A stretch of DNA of 64,000 nt, taken from Actinoalloteichus_B caeruleus (GTDB lineage: Bacteria > Actinomycetota > Actinomycetes > Mycobacteriales > Pseudonocardiaceae). The DNA lies in the NCBI RefSeq assembly GCF_000718005.1, contig NZ_JODV01000021.1, one strand, 5' to 3'. A program made the position numbers and the translations under genes. The notes below the pieces were generated by a model. It was not told the origin of the DNA, ran no database searches, and worked only from the letters and a program-made list of their open reading frames with translations. Positions within the stretch are counted from its first letter, which is position 1, and each line of letters starts with the position of its first letter. Of this stretch, positions 26,705 to 35,131 are shown in pieces.

Positions 26705-27065
26705 AGGGCGCCTCCGGTCTGCCGAGCGGGTGGGCCTCACCCCCGCCGGACGCCGGCCCGGTCGGGCCACCGGCACTCGTCGAGTTGATCTTCGTGCGGG
26801 GGCAACTCTACTCCGGGGGTGGCCTCGGGCGGGCGCGTGTGGCGGGATGCCGACGCCGCCACCCCCGTGTCCTGGTGGGACGCGCGGGGCGGGGCCGTCG
26901 CCCCGGCGGGGCTGGCGGTCTCCCCGGCCCCGTCGAGGTCGGGGCGCCACTGGTCCTGCCCGGTGGCGGCCAGGGCGGGAGGCCGCCACCGCCACCTGGG
27001 CGGACCACCGCCGCCAGGACCGCCGCCGGGCGGGCCCGGGGCCGGGACGCGGCCGCCCTCGGGTG
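26705..27065. other. 361-base intergenic region
   Basis: No frame with believable composition; highly GC-rich. The stretch just before the PrmC-like start (26705-26800) should contain its promoter. No clear hairpin or operator recognised. Confidence 0.35.
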
Positions 27066-27911
27066 TCAGCGCCCCTCGCGGTCCGCCCAGTGCGAGGGCC
27101 GTCGCAGACCGGCGGGGAGCCGGGTGGCCGCGTCGCCCCGGGCCGCGTCGAGCTGGGCCTGGATGAGGAACACGCCGTGCCGCAGGTCGGCGCCGGAGAG
27201 GTCCGCGTCCCGCAGGTCGGCGCCGAGCAGGTCCGCCCACCGCAGATCCGCGCCGCGCAGGTCCGCGGCGATCAGGTAGGCCCCCCGCAGGGTGGCGCCC
27301 CGCAGGTCCGCCCGCCGCAGCCGCGCCCCCATCAGGTCAGCGCCCCGGTGGTCGCGGCCGGCCACGGGTGCCTCGGCGCGGGCCAGGTCGCCGGCCCGCC
27401 CCAGCAGGGCACCGACCTCGGCTCGCAGCGCGGGCAGGTCCAGCCCCAGCAGGACCTCGGCGTCGGCGTCGGCCAGTGCGGTGGCCCGAGTGAGCACCGC
27501 GTCGAGGTCGGCGTGCACCGGGCGGGCGGCGGGCAGGGCCAGTGCGGCGGTGAGATACCAGCGCAGTTCGTTGAGCTGCCGCATCACCGGGAACACCGCG
27601 AACATGGGTCCGGCGACACCGGGGTCGCCCCGCCAGTCCCGCCCTCCGAAGGTGACCTGGGTGACCTGTTGGCCGGCTCCGAAGCAGTCGAAGACGGTGC
27701 ACCCGGCGAACCCCCGGGGGCGGAGCTGGTCGTGGATGCCGCAGGCGTGGTCCACCCGCAGGTGGGAGCACGGTTGGCCGGCGTCCTTGCTCACCGCGAA
27801 GTCCTGGGAGGCGGTGAAGGGGAGCGCGACGCAGCACAACCCGACGCACCGTTGGCAGTCCGCGCGCAGGGTCGTCTCGGCGGCGGGTCCAGGCGTTGGT
27901 GGCTCTGCCAC
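27066..27911 (-). CDS. Cys-rich pentapeptide-repeat protein
   Basis: 281 residues from GTG 27911. Residues 15-80 contain eight cysteines (19, 22, 26, 27, 48, 57, 71, 76) in CQRCVGLCC and later CGIH, CTVFDCF, a metal- or cluster-binding pattern like that of small CxxCxxxCC oxidoreductase-linked domains. Residues 192-255 are about twelve pentapeptide repeats of the A(D/N)LxG type (GADLRWADLLGADLRDADL), predicted to form a right-handed beta-helix. Some such proteins mimic DNA and protect gyrase, but the helix here is short. The combination with a Cys cluster suggests a redox or metal-linked function; no partner gene confirms it. Confidence 0.75.
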   Translation of the reverse strand: MAEPPTPGPAAETTLRADCQRCVGLCCVALPFTASQDFAVSKDAGQPCSHLRVDHACGIHDQLRPRGFAGCTVFDCFGAGQQVTQVTFGGRDWRGDPGVAGPMFAVFPVMRQLNELRWYLTAALALPAARPVHADLDAVLTRATALADADAEVLLGLDLPALRAEVGALLGRAGDLARAEAPVAGRDHRGADLMGARLRRADLRGATLRGAYLIAADLRGADLRWADLLGADLRDADLSGADLRHGVFLIQAQLDAARGDAATRLPAGLRRPSHWADREGR

Positions 27912-28038
27912 GGATGTTCCCCTCTCCCCGGCCGGGTTCGGGAGGCCGGCGTGGTGTCGCGGGGGAGTCTGGCAGTCGCCGGGTGTCCGGTCGGGGGCGG
28001 GGCGTCCTCGGTGGCCTGCCCCCGACCGGCGCGGTGCC

Positions 28039-28878
28039 TCAGCTCAGGTGCGCGTCCAGGACGGGGATCAGGGTTTCCTCCTCGTAGTCCAGGTGGCCGA
28101 GCACCTCCCCGGTCAGCTGGTCCACCCGCTCCACCAGTTCGTCCCGGTCGAGGTCGGTGCGGTCCAGGACCGCCCGCAGTTCGGTGAGCGCGGCGGCGAT
28201 CCGCTCGTGTTCCTCGTCCAACCGGTCCAGGACCGCACCCAACTCGGGGTGGCGGGCGCGCAGCGCCGGGAACAGATGCTCGTCCTCCAACCGGTGGTGC
28301 GCGCCGAGCCCGGCGCACAGCGTCAGGCAGTTCATCCTCAGCTGGACCCCCAGGCCCGTGCCGGCCGAGGTGACCTCGGCGCGGACCAGGTCGAGTTCCC
28401 GGCGGAAGGCGTCGTGCACCATGCGCAGGCCCGCGCCGGGGGACGGCCAGGACGGCGGTCCGGGGAGTTCCCGCAGCGCCACCACGGGAATGGTGCGGGA
28501 GGTGTTCTCCTGGTACCGCGCCCATTCCGGGTCGGACTCGACGGCGCGGGCGAAGGCCGCGTCCCGTTCCGGGCCGCGCAGGACCTCGGCCTCCGCCTGG
28601 TAGGTGAACACCCCGTCCTCGACGGTCACCCGGGGGTGGGCGACGAGGTTGTGGAACCAGGCGGGGTGCCGGGGTGCTCCGCCGGCGGAGGCGATGACGA
28701 GGATGCGTTCTCCCCCGTCGGGCAGGTAGCCCAGGGGAACGGTGTGGGGGGCGCCGCTGCGCGCTCCGGTCGTGGTCAGCAGCAGGAGTCGGGTGCCGTC
28801 GACGGGGCCACCCACTCGGCCCTCGTTGGCGCGGAACTCCTCGATGATCGACGTCGTGACGTCAGGGGACGGGGACAT
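28039..28878 (-). CDS. nitroreductase/quinone reductase (DDN-like) fused to hemerythrin
   Basis: 279 residues from ATG 28878. Residues 8-145 match the F420-dependent DDN family: IIEEFRANEGRVGG, LLLTTTGARSG, GAPRHPAWFHNLVAHPRVTVE. Residues 150-279 are an all-helical hemerythrin-like domain with H and E ligands (HDAFRRELDLV, HHRLEDEHLFP, DEEHERIAAAL, HLDYEEETLIP) for a di-iron oxygen or NO site. DDN-type enzymes move hydride from reduced F420 to quinones or nitroaromatics. The fusion joins this to an O2/NO-binding di-iron unit in the cytoplasm. An upstream 87-residue frame extension is low-complexity and rejected. Confidence 0.88.
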   Translation of the reverse strand: MSPSPDVTTSIIEEFRANEGRVGGPVDGTRLLLLTTTGARSGAPHTVPLGYLPDGGERILVIASAGGAPRHPAWFHNLVAHPRVTVEDGVFTYQAEAEVLRGPERDAAFARAVESDPEWARYQENTSRTIPVVALRELPGPPSWPSPGAGLRMVHDAFRRELDLVRAEVTSAGTGLGVQLRMNCLTLCAGLGAHHRLEDEHLFPALRARHPELGAVLDRLDEEHERIAAALTELRAVLDRTDLDRDELVERVDQLTGEVLGHLDYEEETLIPVLDAHLS

Positions 28879-29453
28879 GTGCGGTGTTCTCTCCCGGGGA
28901 GTCGAAGGTGTGGCCGAGCGCCACACGGCAGGGGGCGGCCAGTGCGTGAACGCCCGACCCGGCGTGGCCTGGAGCGGCGGGGGGAGCCGGGTGGGGCGCG
29001 GGCGCGCGGTGTCGGTCCCGTGCGCGGGACGGGGGGAACGGCGCGCGGAGGGGAGGAGGATCGACGGCCACCGTGCGGGGACGACGGCGGGGGCCGGCGA
29101 CGGAGAGGCGGGCGGAGCGCGCGCCCGCACCGTGCTCACGCCAGGGCCGGGAGCCCCACTCGTGATTGGCCCATGGCCGACCCGGCAGTCACGATCATCA
29201 CACTAGTAGATGATGGCGACCACTCAATCGGGTGGGCCGTTCCGGTGTGGGGTACTCGGAACGAGAAGGGATCGGGTGCTCCGGGGCGCCGTCCTGGGTC
29301 GGCCGGCGCGCCCAGCCCGAGCCGGCGTGGTGTCCGGGCGGGAGTGCTCACCACTCACCCCCCGGGCTGGCGGTCGCGGACGGCGCGGGGCGGAGGAGCT
29401 GGTCACGGGATATTCGGTGGTCGGGGTGGGCCGCCGGGTGGCACACTCCGCCG
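28879..29453. other. 575-base divergent intergenic region
   Basis: Between the nitroreductase-hemerythrin gene and the DinB gene. No gene seen. A less GC-rich stretch at 29161-29230 contains the inverted repeat ATCATC, N9, GATGAT (29194-29214) centred near ACTAGT, a candidate operator or promoter element. The rest is arginine/proline shadow frame. Confidence 0.4.
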
Positions 29454-30005
29454 GTGCCGAGCCCGCGGGTCGACCTCCTCCTCCGTCAGCTGGACATCGC
29501 CTGGGCGTTGTTCTCCCACCACGTCCGCGATCTCGACGATGCCACCTGCCTGTGGGAACCCGATCCCCACTGCTGGACGGTGCGACCCGACGAGCGGGGC
29601 CGGTGGCTGCCCGACTGGCAGGTGCCCGAACCCGACCCCGTCCCGGCCCAGACCATCGGGTGGATCACCTGGCACCTCGGCTACTGGTGGACCACCACCC
29701 TGGAGCACTGCTTCGGCGCGGGTGCCCCGGAGCGCACCGACATCACCTGGCCGGGTGGCGCGGTGGAGACCGTCGCCTGGCTTGATGATCTCCACCAGCG
29801 GTGGCGGGCGGAACTGGGGCGGCTGACCGAGGAGGACCTGGAGGCGACCGACCGGGTCGAGGGCCTGCCCTGGGGCCGCGGGTTGCGCTTGGTCGACATC
29901 GCCGGCTGGGTCACGGTGGAGCTGACGAAGAACGTCGCCGAGGTGGGTGCGGTCCGGCATTTGTGCGCCCTGCGGTCGGCCCGGTCGACTTCCCCACCGG
30001 GGTGA
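29454..30005 (+). CDS. DinB superfamily protein
   Basis: 183 residues from GTG 29454; a CACACT 5 bases before it may be a -10, giving a leaderless transcript. Four-helix bundle features: LLLRQLDIAWALFSHHV, AQTIGWITWHLGYWWTTTLEH, WLDDLHQRWRAELGRL and VDIAGWVTVELTKNVAEVG with a metal-binding type His (WHLGYWW). DinB proteins are mostly metal-dependent thiol-linked enzymes or unknown; mycothiol-dependent members are common in actinomycetes. No partner supports a specific reaction. Confidence 0.82.
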   Translation: MPSPRVDLLLRQLDIAWALFSHHVRDLDDATCLWEPDPHCWTVRPDERGRWLPDWQVPEPDPVPAQTIGWITWHLGYWWTTTLEHCFGAGAPERTDITWPGGAVETVAWLDDLHQRWRAELGRLTEEDLEATDRVEGLPWGRGLRLVDIAGWVTVELTKNVAEVGAVRHLCALRSARSTSPPG

Positions 30006-30030
30006 GCCGCCTCCGGTGCCCTCCCGCCGC

Positions 30031-30795
30031 TCACCGGGTCAGACCGCGCCCGCCGGAGACCGAGACCACCTCCCCGTTGACGTGGCCGTTGGCGGCGGAG
30101 CCCAGGTAGACGACGGTGGCGGCGATGTCCTCCGGGTAGGAGAGCCGCCCGGTCGGGGTGCGCCCCGCCTCGGCGTCGATGACCGCCTGGCCGTGGTCGG
30201 GCAGGGAGCGGACCCGGTCGGTCAGGGTGAAGCCGGGGCGGACGACGTTGGTCAGGATCCCGTGTCGGGCCTCCCGGGCGGCCATCACCCGGGCCACGCC
30301 CTCCAGCGCCGCCTTGGCCGCGGGGTAGGCCACCGGCCCGGGCAGCGGTTGGTCGACCAGGTCGGTGGAGATCACCACGATGCGTCCCCATCCGGCGGCG
30401 CGCATGTCGGGGAGCGCCTCGTCGATTAGGGCGACGGTCCCGGTGGTGTTGGCGGCGAACGAGGCGGCGAGCGCGCCGGCGGTGTCGGCCTCGCGGGGCG
30501 GCCAGGACACGGCGTTGGCCACGAGGACCGTGACCGCTCCCAGGTCGCGGCGGATGCGCCGCGCCGCCCGCGTGATCGAGGCGGGGTCGGTGAGGTCGAG
30601 GTGGACGGCGAGGGCCGTTCCCCCCTCCTGCTCGATCGTCTCCACCAGGGCCCGCGCCTCGGTCTCCGCCTGGTACCAGGTGGCGGCGACCAGTGCTCCC
30701 TCGCGGGCGAGGGTCCTCGCGGTGGCGTGGCCGATGGCTCCGGAGGCTCCCGTGACGAGTGCGACGCGGCGGTCGAGTCCGAGGTCCATGCGCAC
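30031..30795 (-). CDS. SDR family oxidoreductase
   Basis: 254 residues from GTG 30795 (ATG 30789 possible). Rossmann motif TGASGAIG, LVANAVS (in place of NNAG), catalytic Ser in IVVISTDLV, and YPAAK. C-terminal AATVVYLGSAANGHVNGEVVSVSGG is typical of classical SDRs. Substrate unknown. It is divergent from a MarR regulator across a gap with two direct-repeat operator halves, so it is likely induced through that regulator. Confidence 0.88.
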   Translation of the reverse strand: MRMDLGLDRRVALVTGASGAIGHATARTLAREGALVAATWYQAETEARALVETIEQEGGTALAVHLDLTDPASITRAARRIRRDLGAVTVLVANAVSWPPREADTAGALAASFAANTTGTVALIDEALPDMRAAGWGRIVVISTDLVDQPLPGPVAYPAAKAALEGVARVMAAREARHGILTNVVRPGFTLTDRVRSLPDHGQAVIDAEAGRTPTGRLSYPEDIAATVVYLGSAANGHVNGEVVSVSGGRGLTR

Positions 30796-30803
30796 CCCAA
30801 TTA

Positions 30804-30829
30804 GTTAGTCGACTTATGGTTAGCCGACT
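30804..30829. promoter_or_regulatory. tandem operator-like repeats
   Basis: GTTAGTCGACT (30804-30814) and GTTAGCCGACT (30819-30829) differ at one base and are 15 bases apart; the first core, AGTCGACT, is itself palindromic. They fill the gap between SDR and MarR starts. Confidence 0.6.
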
Positions 30830-30850
30830 ATATACCGGTAGGATGCCGCG

Positions 30851-31312
30851 GTGGAACCGAGTGCGGCGATCCGGATCAACCGGACCCTGAACAAACTCAG
30901 CAAGCTCTACCGGGCCGCCAAGGCGCGGCGACTCGCCGAGCTCGGGCTGCATCCCGGCCAGGACGTGCTGCTGTGGATCCTCGCCAGGGAACGGCACGGC
31001 ATGACCGTCTCGGAACTCGCCGCGCGCCTGGGCGTCGAACCGCCCACCGCCACCCGCAGCCTCGCCCGCCTGGAGGACGGCGGCTGGTTCCGCCGGGAAC
31101 CGGTCGCCACCGACCGGCGGCAGGTCCGCATCGTGGTCACCGACGCCGGGCGAGCCCTCGTCCCCGAGATCGAACGGGCCTGGGCCGACCTCGCCGAGCA
31201 CACCCTCGGTGACCTCGACCCGGCCGACCGGGAGACCGCCCTCACCGTCCTCGACCAGGCGACCAGCCGGCTGCGGAACCTCGTCGGGGATGCCGCGCTC
31301 ACCGAGGACTGA
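30851..31312 (+). CDS. MarR family regulator
   Basis: 153 residues from GTG 30851. TAGGAT ends 6 bases before the GTG, pointing to leaderless expression. Helices INRTLNKLSKLYRAAKARRLA, winged helix MTVSELAARLGVEPPTATRSLARL with wing REPVATDRRQVRIVVTDAG, and C-terminal dimer helices. Likely controls itself and the divergent SDR gene. Confidence 0.9.
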   Translation: MEPSAAIRINRTLNKLSKLYRAAKARRLAELGLHPGQDVLLWILARERHGMTVSELAARLGVEPPTATRSLARLEDGGWFRREPVATDRRQVRIVVTDAGRALVPEIERAWADLAEHTLGDLDPADRETALTVLDQATSRLRNLVGDAALTED

Positions 31313-31472
31313 ACCCCGCGACACCCCGCGCCCCGCCGCCGTCCCGGAACCCCCAGCGGAACCCGGCGGGTACGCGCGGCACCGCGTGGGCACGGCCGAC
31401 ACGGCGGGACACCACCAGAGGCCACCACGAACAGGACCGAACCTGACCTGATCCCCTCCTACCGTCCTCCCC

Positions 31473-31859
31473 ATGACGACCACCACCCCCACCGAGGGCC
31501 TGCCCCGCTACGTCGCCGTGACCTTCGACTGCGCCGACCCGGCCGCCCTCGCCCGCTTCTACCACCAGGCACTGGGACTGCCGGTCATCCACTCCAGCGA
31601 CCACTTCGTGCTCCTCGGTGTCCACGGTGGCCCGGACCTGGGCTTCACCCGCGTGGAGGACTACCAGCCGCCGACCTGGCCAGCACCCGCCCGGGGAAAG
31701 CAGGCCCACCTCGAGCTGGGCGTCGAGGACCTCGAAGGCGCACGGGACCGGCTGGTCGCGCTGGGCGCGGTCGAGGCCGTGGACCAACCCGCGCCGGACC
31801 GGTGGCGCGTCCTGCTGGACCCCGCCGGCCACCCGTTCTGCCTGTCCACCCTCGTCTGA
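31473..31859 (+). CDS. VOC (glyoxalase-like) family protein
   Basis: 128 residues. Two babab modules: VAVTFDCADPAALARFYHQALGLPV in the first and AHLELGVEDLEGARDRLVALGA, WRVLLDPAGHPFCLS in the second. The His/Glu positions used for metal by glyoxalase I are only partly present, so it may be a ligand-binding or resistance VOC protein. Single gene, 160 bases after MarR. Confidence 0.82.
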   Translation: MTTTTPTEGLPRYVAVTFDCADPAALARFYHQALGLPVIHSSDHFVLLGVHGGPDLGFTRVEDYQPPTWPAPARGKQAHLELGVEDLEGARDRLVALGAVEAVDQPAPDRWRVLLDPAGHPFCLSTLV

Positions 31860-31959
31860 GCCCGTGCGGCCTTCTCCCCCCGCACACCCGGAGAAGGCCG
31901 CCCACACACGCGCGACCCCGCGGACCACGCCCGAGGCGGACCAGCGGGAAGGGACACCC

Positions 31960-33010
31960 GCCCTGGCTGATCGTCGACGCCGTGCACCGCAACCACGGCG
32001 TCGACCCCGACCAGGGGACGGACGGGCGGGGTGGACGAACGCGGCCTGGCTCGCCGAGCGGCCCCTCATCCGGGTCGCCCACCGGTCCGGCCTCCTCCGG
32101 GAGTCCCGGCTCACCGCCGTCCTCCCCGCCGAGGTCGGCGCCCCGGGGAGCGTGACGCCGGCACCCCGTTCGGCCACGAGCGGGTCCCCCCGGTGAACGC
32201 CCGGAGCAACCAGGAGGAGGCCCTGGCCCACCCGCACCGCCGACCAGCGGCGGCACCCGCGCCACCAGGTCGACTCGCACGCCCAGGCACTCCACCGGAT
32301 CGACCCGGCGCCGGCCCGGCCCCCGCTCCCGCCCGCGTTCCCCGTCGCCCCCCCCGACTCGGCGGCGGTGGTGAGCGCGGGGTTCGACCGCCTGGCCGCC
32401 ACCGGGGCGCTCACCCAGGACCAGGTCAGGGCACCGGAGGGCACGATGGACCGGTACCGGGCGGCCCTGCCGGCCGCTCTTCGCTGCTCGACCAGGGGGA
32501 CCGGAGGCCGCGCGAGCCCCGTGGGGTCAGGGCGGCACGGTGTCCCCCTCGACGTCGAGTCCCACGGTCCACGCTCCCGCGCGGGTCGATCTTCGGGGTC
32601 GTCACGGTCGCCTTCTCCACCAGCACCCCGGGCGGGGGAGGCGGGAGGCCCGGCGCCGCGGGCGGCTACCGCGTTCACCCGCGAGATCCGCACCGTCCCG
32701 ACGAGGTCGCCGTCCTGCTGGGAGACGCGGTCATACCCGAACCCCGGTGTGGCCGAGCACGAACGCGCGCCCGACACCGAGGGCACCCTCGCCCTGGTGG
32801 AGCCCTGCCACCCGCTCACCGGGCTCGTCGCCGGGACGGCCGCCTCGCTCCGCTCCCGGGGAACCCGGGGTCACCCCTGGCGCGCCCGCGGATCGGGTGA
32901 GTGGGCGGGCGGCCCGGGGCGGTCGGGACGGGCGGTTCCGCCGCGCACCACCGGCACACACCGCCGACCGCCGCCCCGATCGGGTGAGGGAGGGGCGGTG
33001 CGGTCGGGGG
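31960..33010 (+). pseudogene. possible degraded coding stretch
   Basis: Between the VOC and SGNH genes (31860-33062) no intact gene is found, but coherent protein-like fragments occur in alternating frames: WLAERPLIRVAHRSGLLRES near 32045, AVVSAGFDRLAATGALTQDQ near 32365, FGVVTVAFSTSTPGG near 32594, PDEVAVLLGDAVIPEP near 32698, and TEGTLALVEPCHPLTGLVAG near 32780. Such switching suggests one or two genes broken by frameshifts. No family recognised; it could also be GC-rich noise. Confidence 0.3.
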
Positions 33011-33062
33011 AAGCACGGGAAACGGGGTGCCTCCCGGCGGCGGGTTTTGCCAGGGTGAGCGG

Positions 33063-34277
33063 ATGAACCCCCAGCACGAACCGGTCCCGGCCGGGCACCA
33101 CCACGCACCCGCGGCCCCCATCACCACACCGGTGACGGCGAGCCTGGTGCGCGGCGCCCTCGACCTGGAACACGGCCAGTACGGCCTGCTGCCCCACCGC
33201 CTCCCGGCCTGGGCCCGCGCCCAGATCCCCGACCAGCACCTGGGGCTGGCCGAGGCCAGGCCCGCCGGCGTCCGGCTGGCGTTCCGCACCCGCGCCACCA
33301 CCCTGGAACTCGACGCGCACCGGACGACGACCCGCTACGCCGGGATGGCCGATCTCGCGCTCCCCGAGGGTGTCTACGACCTCGTCGTGGACGGCGGGCT
33401 GACCGCGCGGGGCGTCCTGTCCGGCGGTGACGTCCTGACCCTGGACCCCACCACCGGGGACACGAGCACCGTGCCCGGACCCGTGGGCACCGTCCGGTTC
33501 ACCGACCTCCCCGACAGGGTCAAGGACGTCGAGATCTGGTTGCCCCACACCGAGATCACCCAACTCGTCGCGTTGCGCAGTGACGCGCCCCTCGACGCCA
33601 GCCCGGGACAGGGCCGCAGGGTGTGGCTGCACCACGGCAGCTCGATCAGCCACGGCTCCAACGCGGCCAGCCCCACCTCCACCTGGCCGGCCGTGGCCGC
33701 CTCCCTCGGCGGGGTGGACCTCGTCAACCTCGGATTCGGCGGTGGAGCGCTGCTGGACCCCTTCACCGCGCGCAGCATGCGGGACACCCCCGCCGACCTG
33801 ATCAGCGTCAAGATCGGCATCAACCTCGTCAACGTCGACCTGATGCGACTGCGGGCCTTCACCCCGGCGGTGGACGGCTTCCTCGACACCCTGCGGGAGG
33901 GCCACCCGGGCACCCCCCTGCTGGTGATCTCCCCGCTGCTCTGCCCCCTGCACGAGGACACCCCCGGTCCCCTGGTGCCCGACTCGAGCTCGGGCACCCT
34001 GGCGTTCCGTGCCCTGGGTGACCCGGCCGAGCGGACCGCCGGCAAGCTCACGCTCACCGTGATCCGCGACGAACTCGCGCGCGTCGTCAGCCGCCGCGCG
34101 GCCCAGGACCCGCACCTGCACTACCTCGACGGGCTCGACCTCTACGGCAGGGGGGACGCCGAGGACCTCCCTCTGCCCGACGGTCTCCACCCGGACACCG
34201 CGACGCACCACCGGATCGGCGAGCGGTTCGCCGCCCGCGTCTTCGGAGCCGGCGGCCCCTTCGCCGCCGCCGGTTGA
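33063..34277 (+). CDS. SGNH/GDSL-type hydrolase
   Basis: 404 residues from ATG 33063. An N-terminal beta-domain (about 25-180, ending VRFTDLPDRVKDVEIWLPH) precedes an SGNH domain: block I HHGSSISHG with Ser194 as nucleophile, block II Gly in NLGFGGG, block III Asn in KIGINLVN, and block V DGLHPD (D373, H376). Related two-domain proteins include carbohydrate esterases. No signal peptide is apparent, so a cytoplasmic ester or acetyl-ester hydrolase is most likely. Substrate unknown. Confidence 0.88.
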   Translation: MNPQHEPVPAGHHHAPAAPITTPVTASLVRGALDLEHGQYGLLPHRLPAWARAQIPDQHLGLAEARPAGVRLAFRTRATTLELDAHRTTTRYAGMADLALPEGVYDLVVDGGLTARGVLSGGDVLTLDPTTGDTSTVPGPVGTVRFTDLPDRVKDVEIWLPHTEITQLVALRSDAPLDASPGQGRRVWLHHGSSISHGSNAASPTSTWPAVAASLGGVDLVNLGFGGGALLDPFTARSMRDTPADLISVKIGINLVNVDLMRLRAFTPAVDGFLDTLREGHPGTPLLVISPLLCPLHEDTPGPLVPDSSSGTLAFRALGDPAERTAGKLTLTVIRDELARVVSRRAAQDPHLHYLDGLDLYGRGDAEDLPLPDGLHPDTATHHRIGERFAARVFGAGGPFAAAG

Positions 34278-34442
34278 CCCCGGCTATCCCGCCGGCGGCA
34301 GTGGTCGAGGGAGCCGAGGGGCGCGCGGGTGGTGGGCCGGCCGGGCCGGCCACGAGGCGACACCCCTCGACGACCCGACCGGTGGGGTCGCGCCCGCGTC
34401 ACCGCGCCCCCGTGCCCACCGGCCGGTAGCGGGCCGAGCTGC

Positions 34443-35018
34443 TCAGCGCTCCTCGGGCAGCAGGGGGAGGAGCTGCACGAGGGCGGCCACCGGCACGCCC
34501 CCCGAGGGGCGGGAGGGGGAGGGACGGGCACGCTCCCGATACCTCGCCACGAGGCGGCGCATCGACGCGGCCAGCTCCGCCGCCTCCTCGGGACACAGGT
34601 GCAGGACGGCGGTGAACGACGCGGCGTCCGGTGTCGACGGCTCGGCCACCTCCCGGTGCCGCGACCCACCCGGGTCCTCCGCCGCCACCGCCACCCCGTC
34701 CTTCGACGGCAGGGTGGCGGTGCGCTTCGGGTGCGGGTCGGGATCCTCAGTCGGGCCCCAGCGCAACCGCCAGGGCCGGGCACGTCCGTCGTCGGAGGGC
34801 ACCTCCTCGATGAGGCCGTGCCGGGCGAGCTGGCGGAGGTGGAAGGAGCAGACGCCGGAGCTGCGGCCCAGGCGGGCCCCGGCCTCGCTCGAGGTGAGAC
34901 TGCCGTGCTCGGCGAGCAGGTCCAGCAGGGCGACCCGCACCGGGTGGTCGGGCAGGCTGCGCCGGGAGCGGCGCCTGCCCCCGCCTGGTGTGGAGGGAGA
35001 CCTCGGATCAACGTCCAT
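34443..35018 (-). CDS. ArsR-type helix-turn-helix regulator
   Basis: 191 residues from ATG 35018. Residues 22-85 are a winged helix (HPVRVALLDLLAEHGSLTSSE, RSSGVCSFHLRQLARHGLIEE). The middle is acidic and charged, and a C-terminal helix (EEAAELAASMRRLVARYRER) probably forms the dimer interface. It lacks a canonical metal-binding Cys pair. An inverted repeat directly before the start, shared with the divergent def gene, suggests autoregulation and control of that gene. Confidence 0.85.
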   Translation of the reverse strand: MDVDPRSPSTPGGGRRRSRRSLPDHPVRVALLDLLAEHGSLTSSEAGARLGRSSGVCSFHLRQLARHGLIEEVPSDDGRARPWRLRWGPTEDPDPHPKRTATLPSKDGVAVAAEDPGGSRHREVAEPSTPDAASFTAVLHLCPEEAAELAASMRRLVARYRERARPSPSRPSGGVPVAALVQLLPLLPEER

Positions 35019-35020
35019 TT

Positions 35021-35041
35021 TGCAAAGTCTGCTACTTTGCA
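35021..35041. promoter_or_regulatory. ArsR operator
   Basis: TGCAAAGT, CTGCT, ACTTTGCA: perfect 8-base arms, 2 bases before the ArsR start and overlapping -10-like sequence on both strands (TACTTT on plus). AT-rich for this region. Confidence 0.75.
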
Positions 35042-35131
35042 GAATGTTCGATCACGGCGGGCCCCCCGCACGGTGGTGTCCCACGGGACGCGGAGGAGCC
35101 GCCCAGGGAGCAGGGAAGGCACCGGTGCACG

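Noticed and set aside
32031..32900. Plus-strand 290-codon frame as an intact gene
   Set aside because: Mostly arginine/proline translation with only short believable segments; treated as possible degraded DNA instead.
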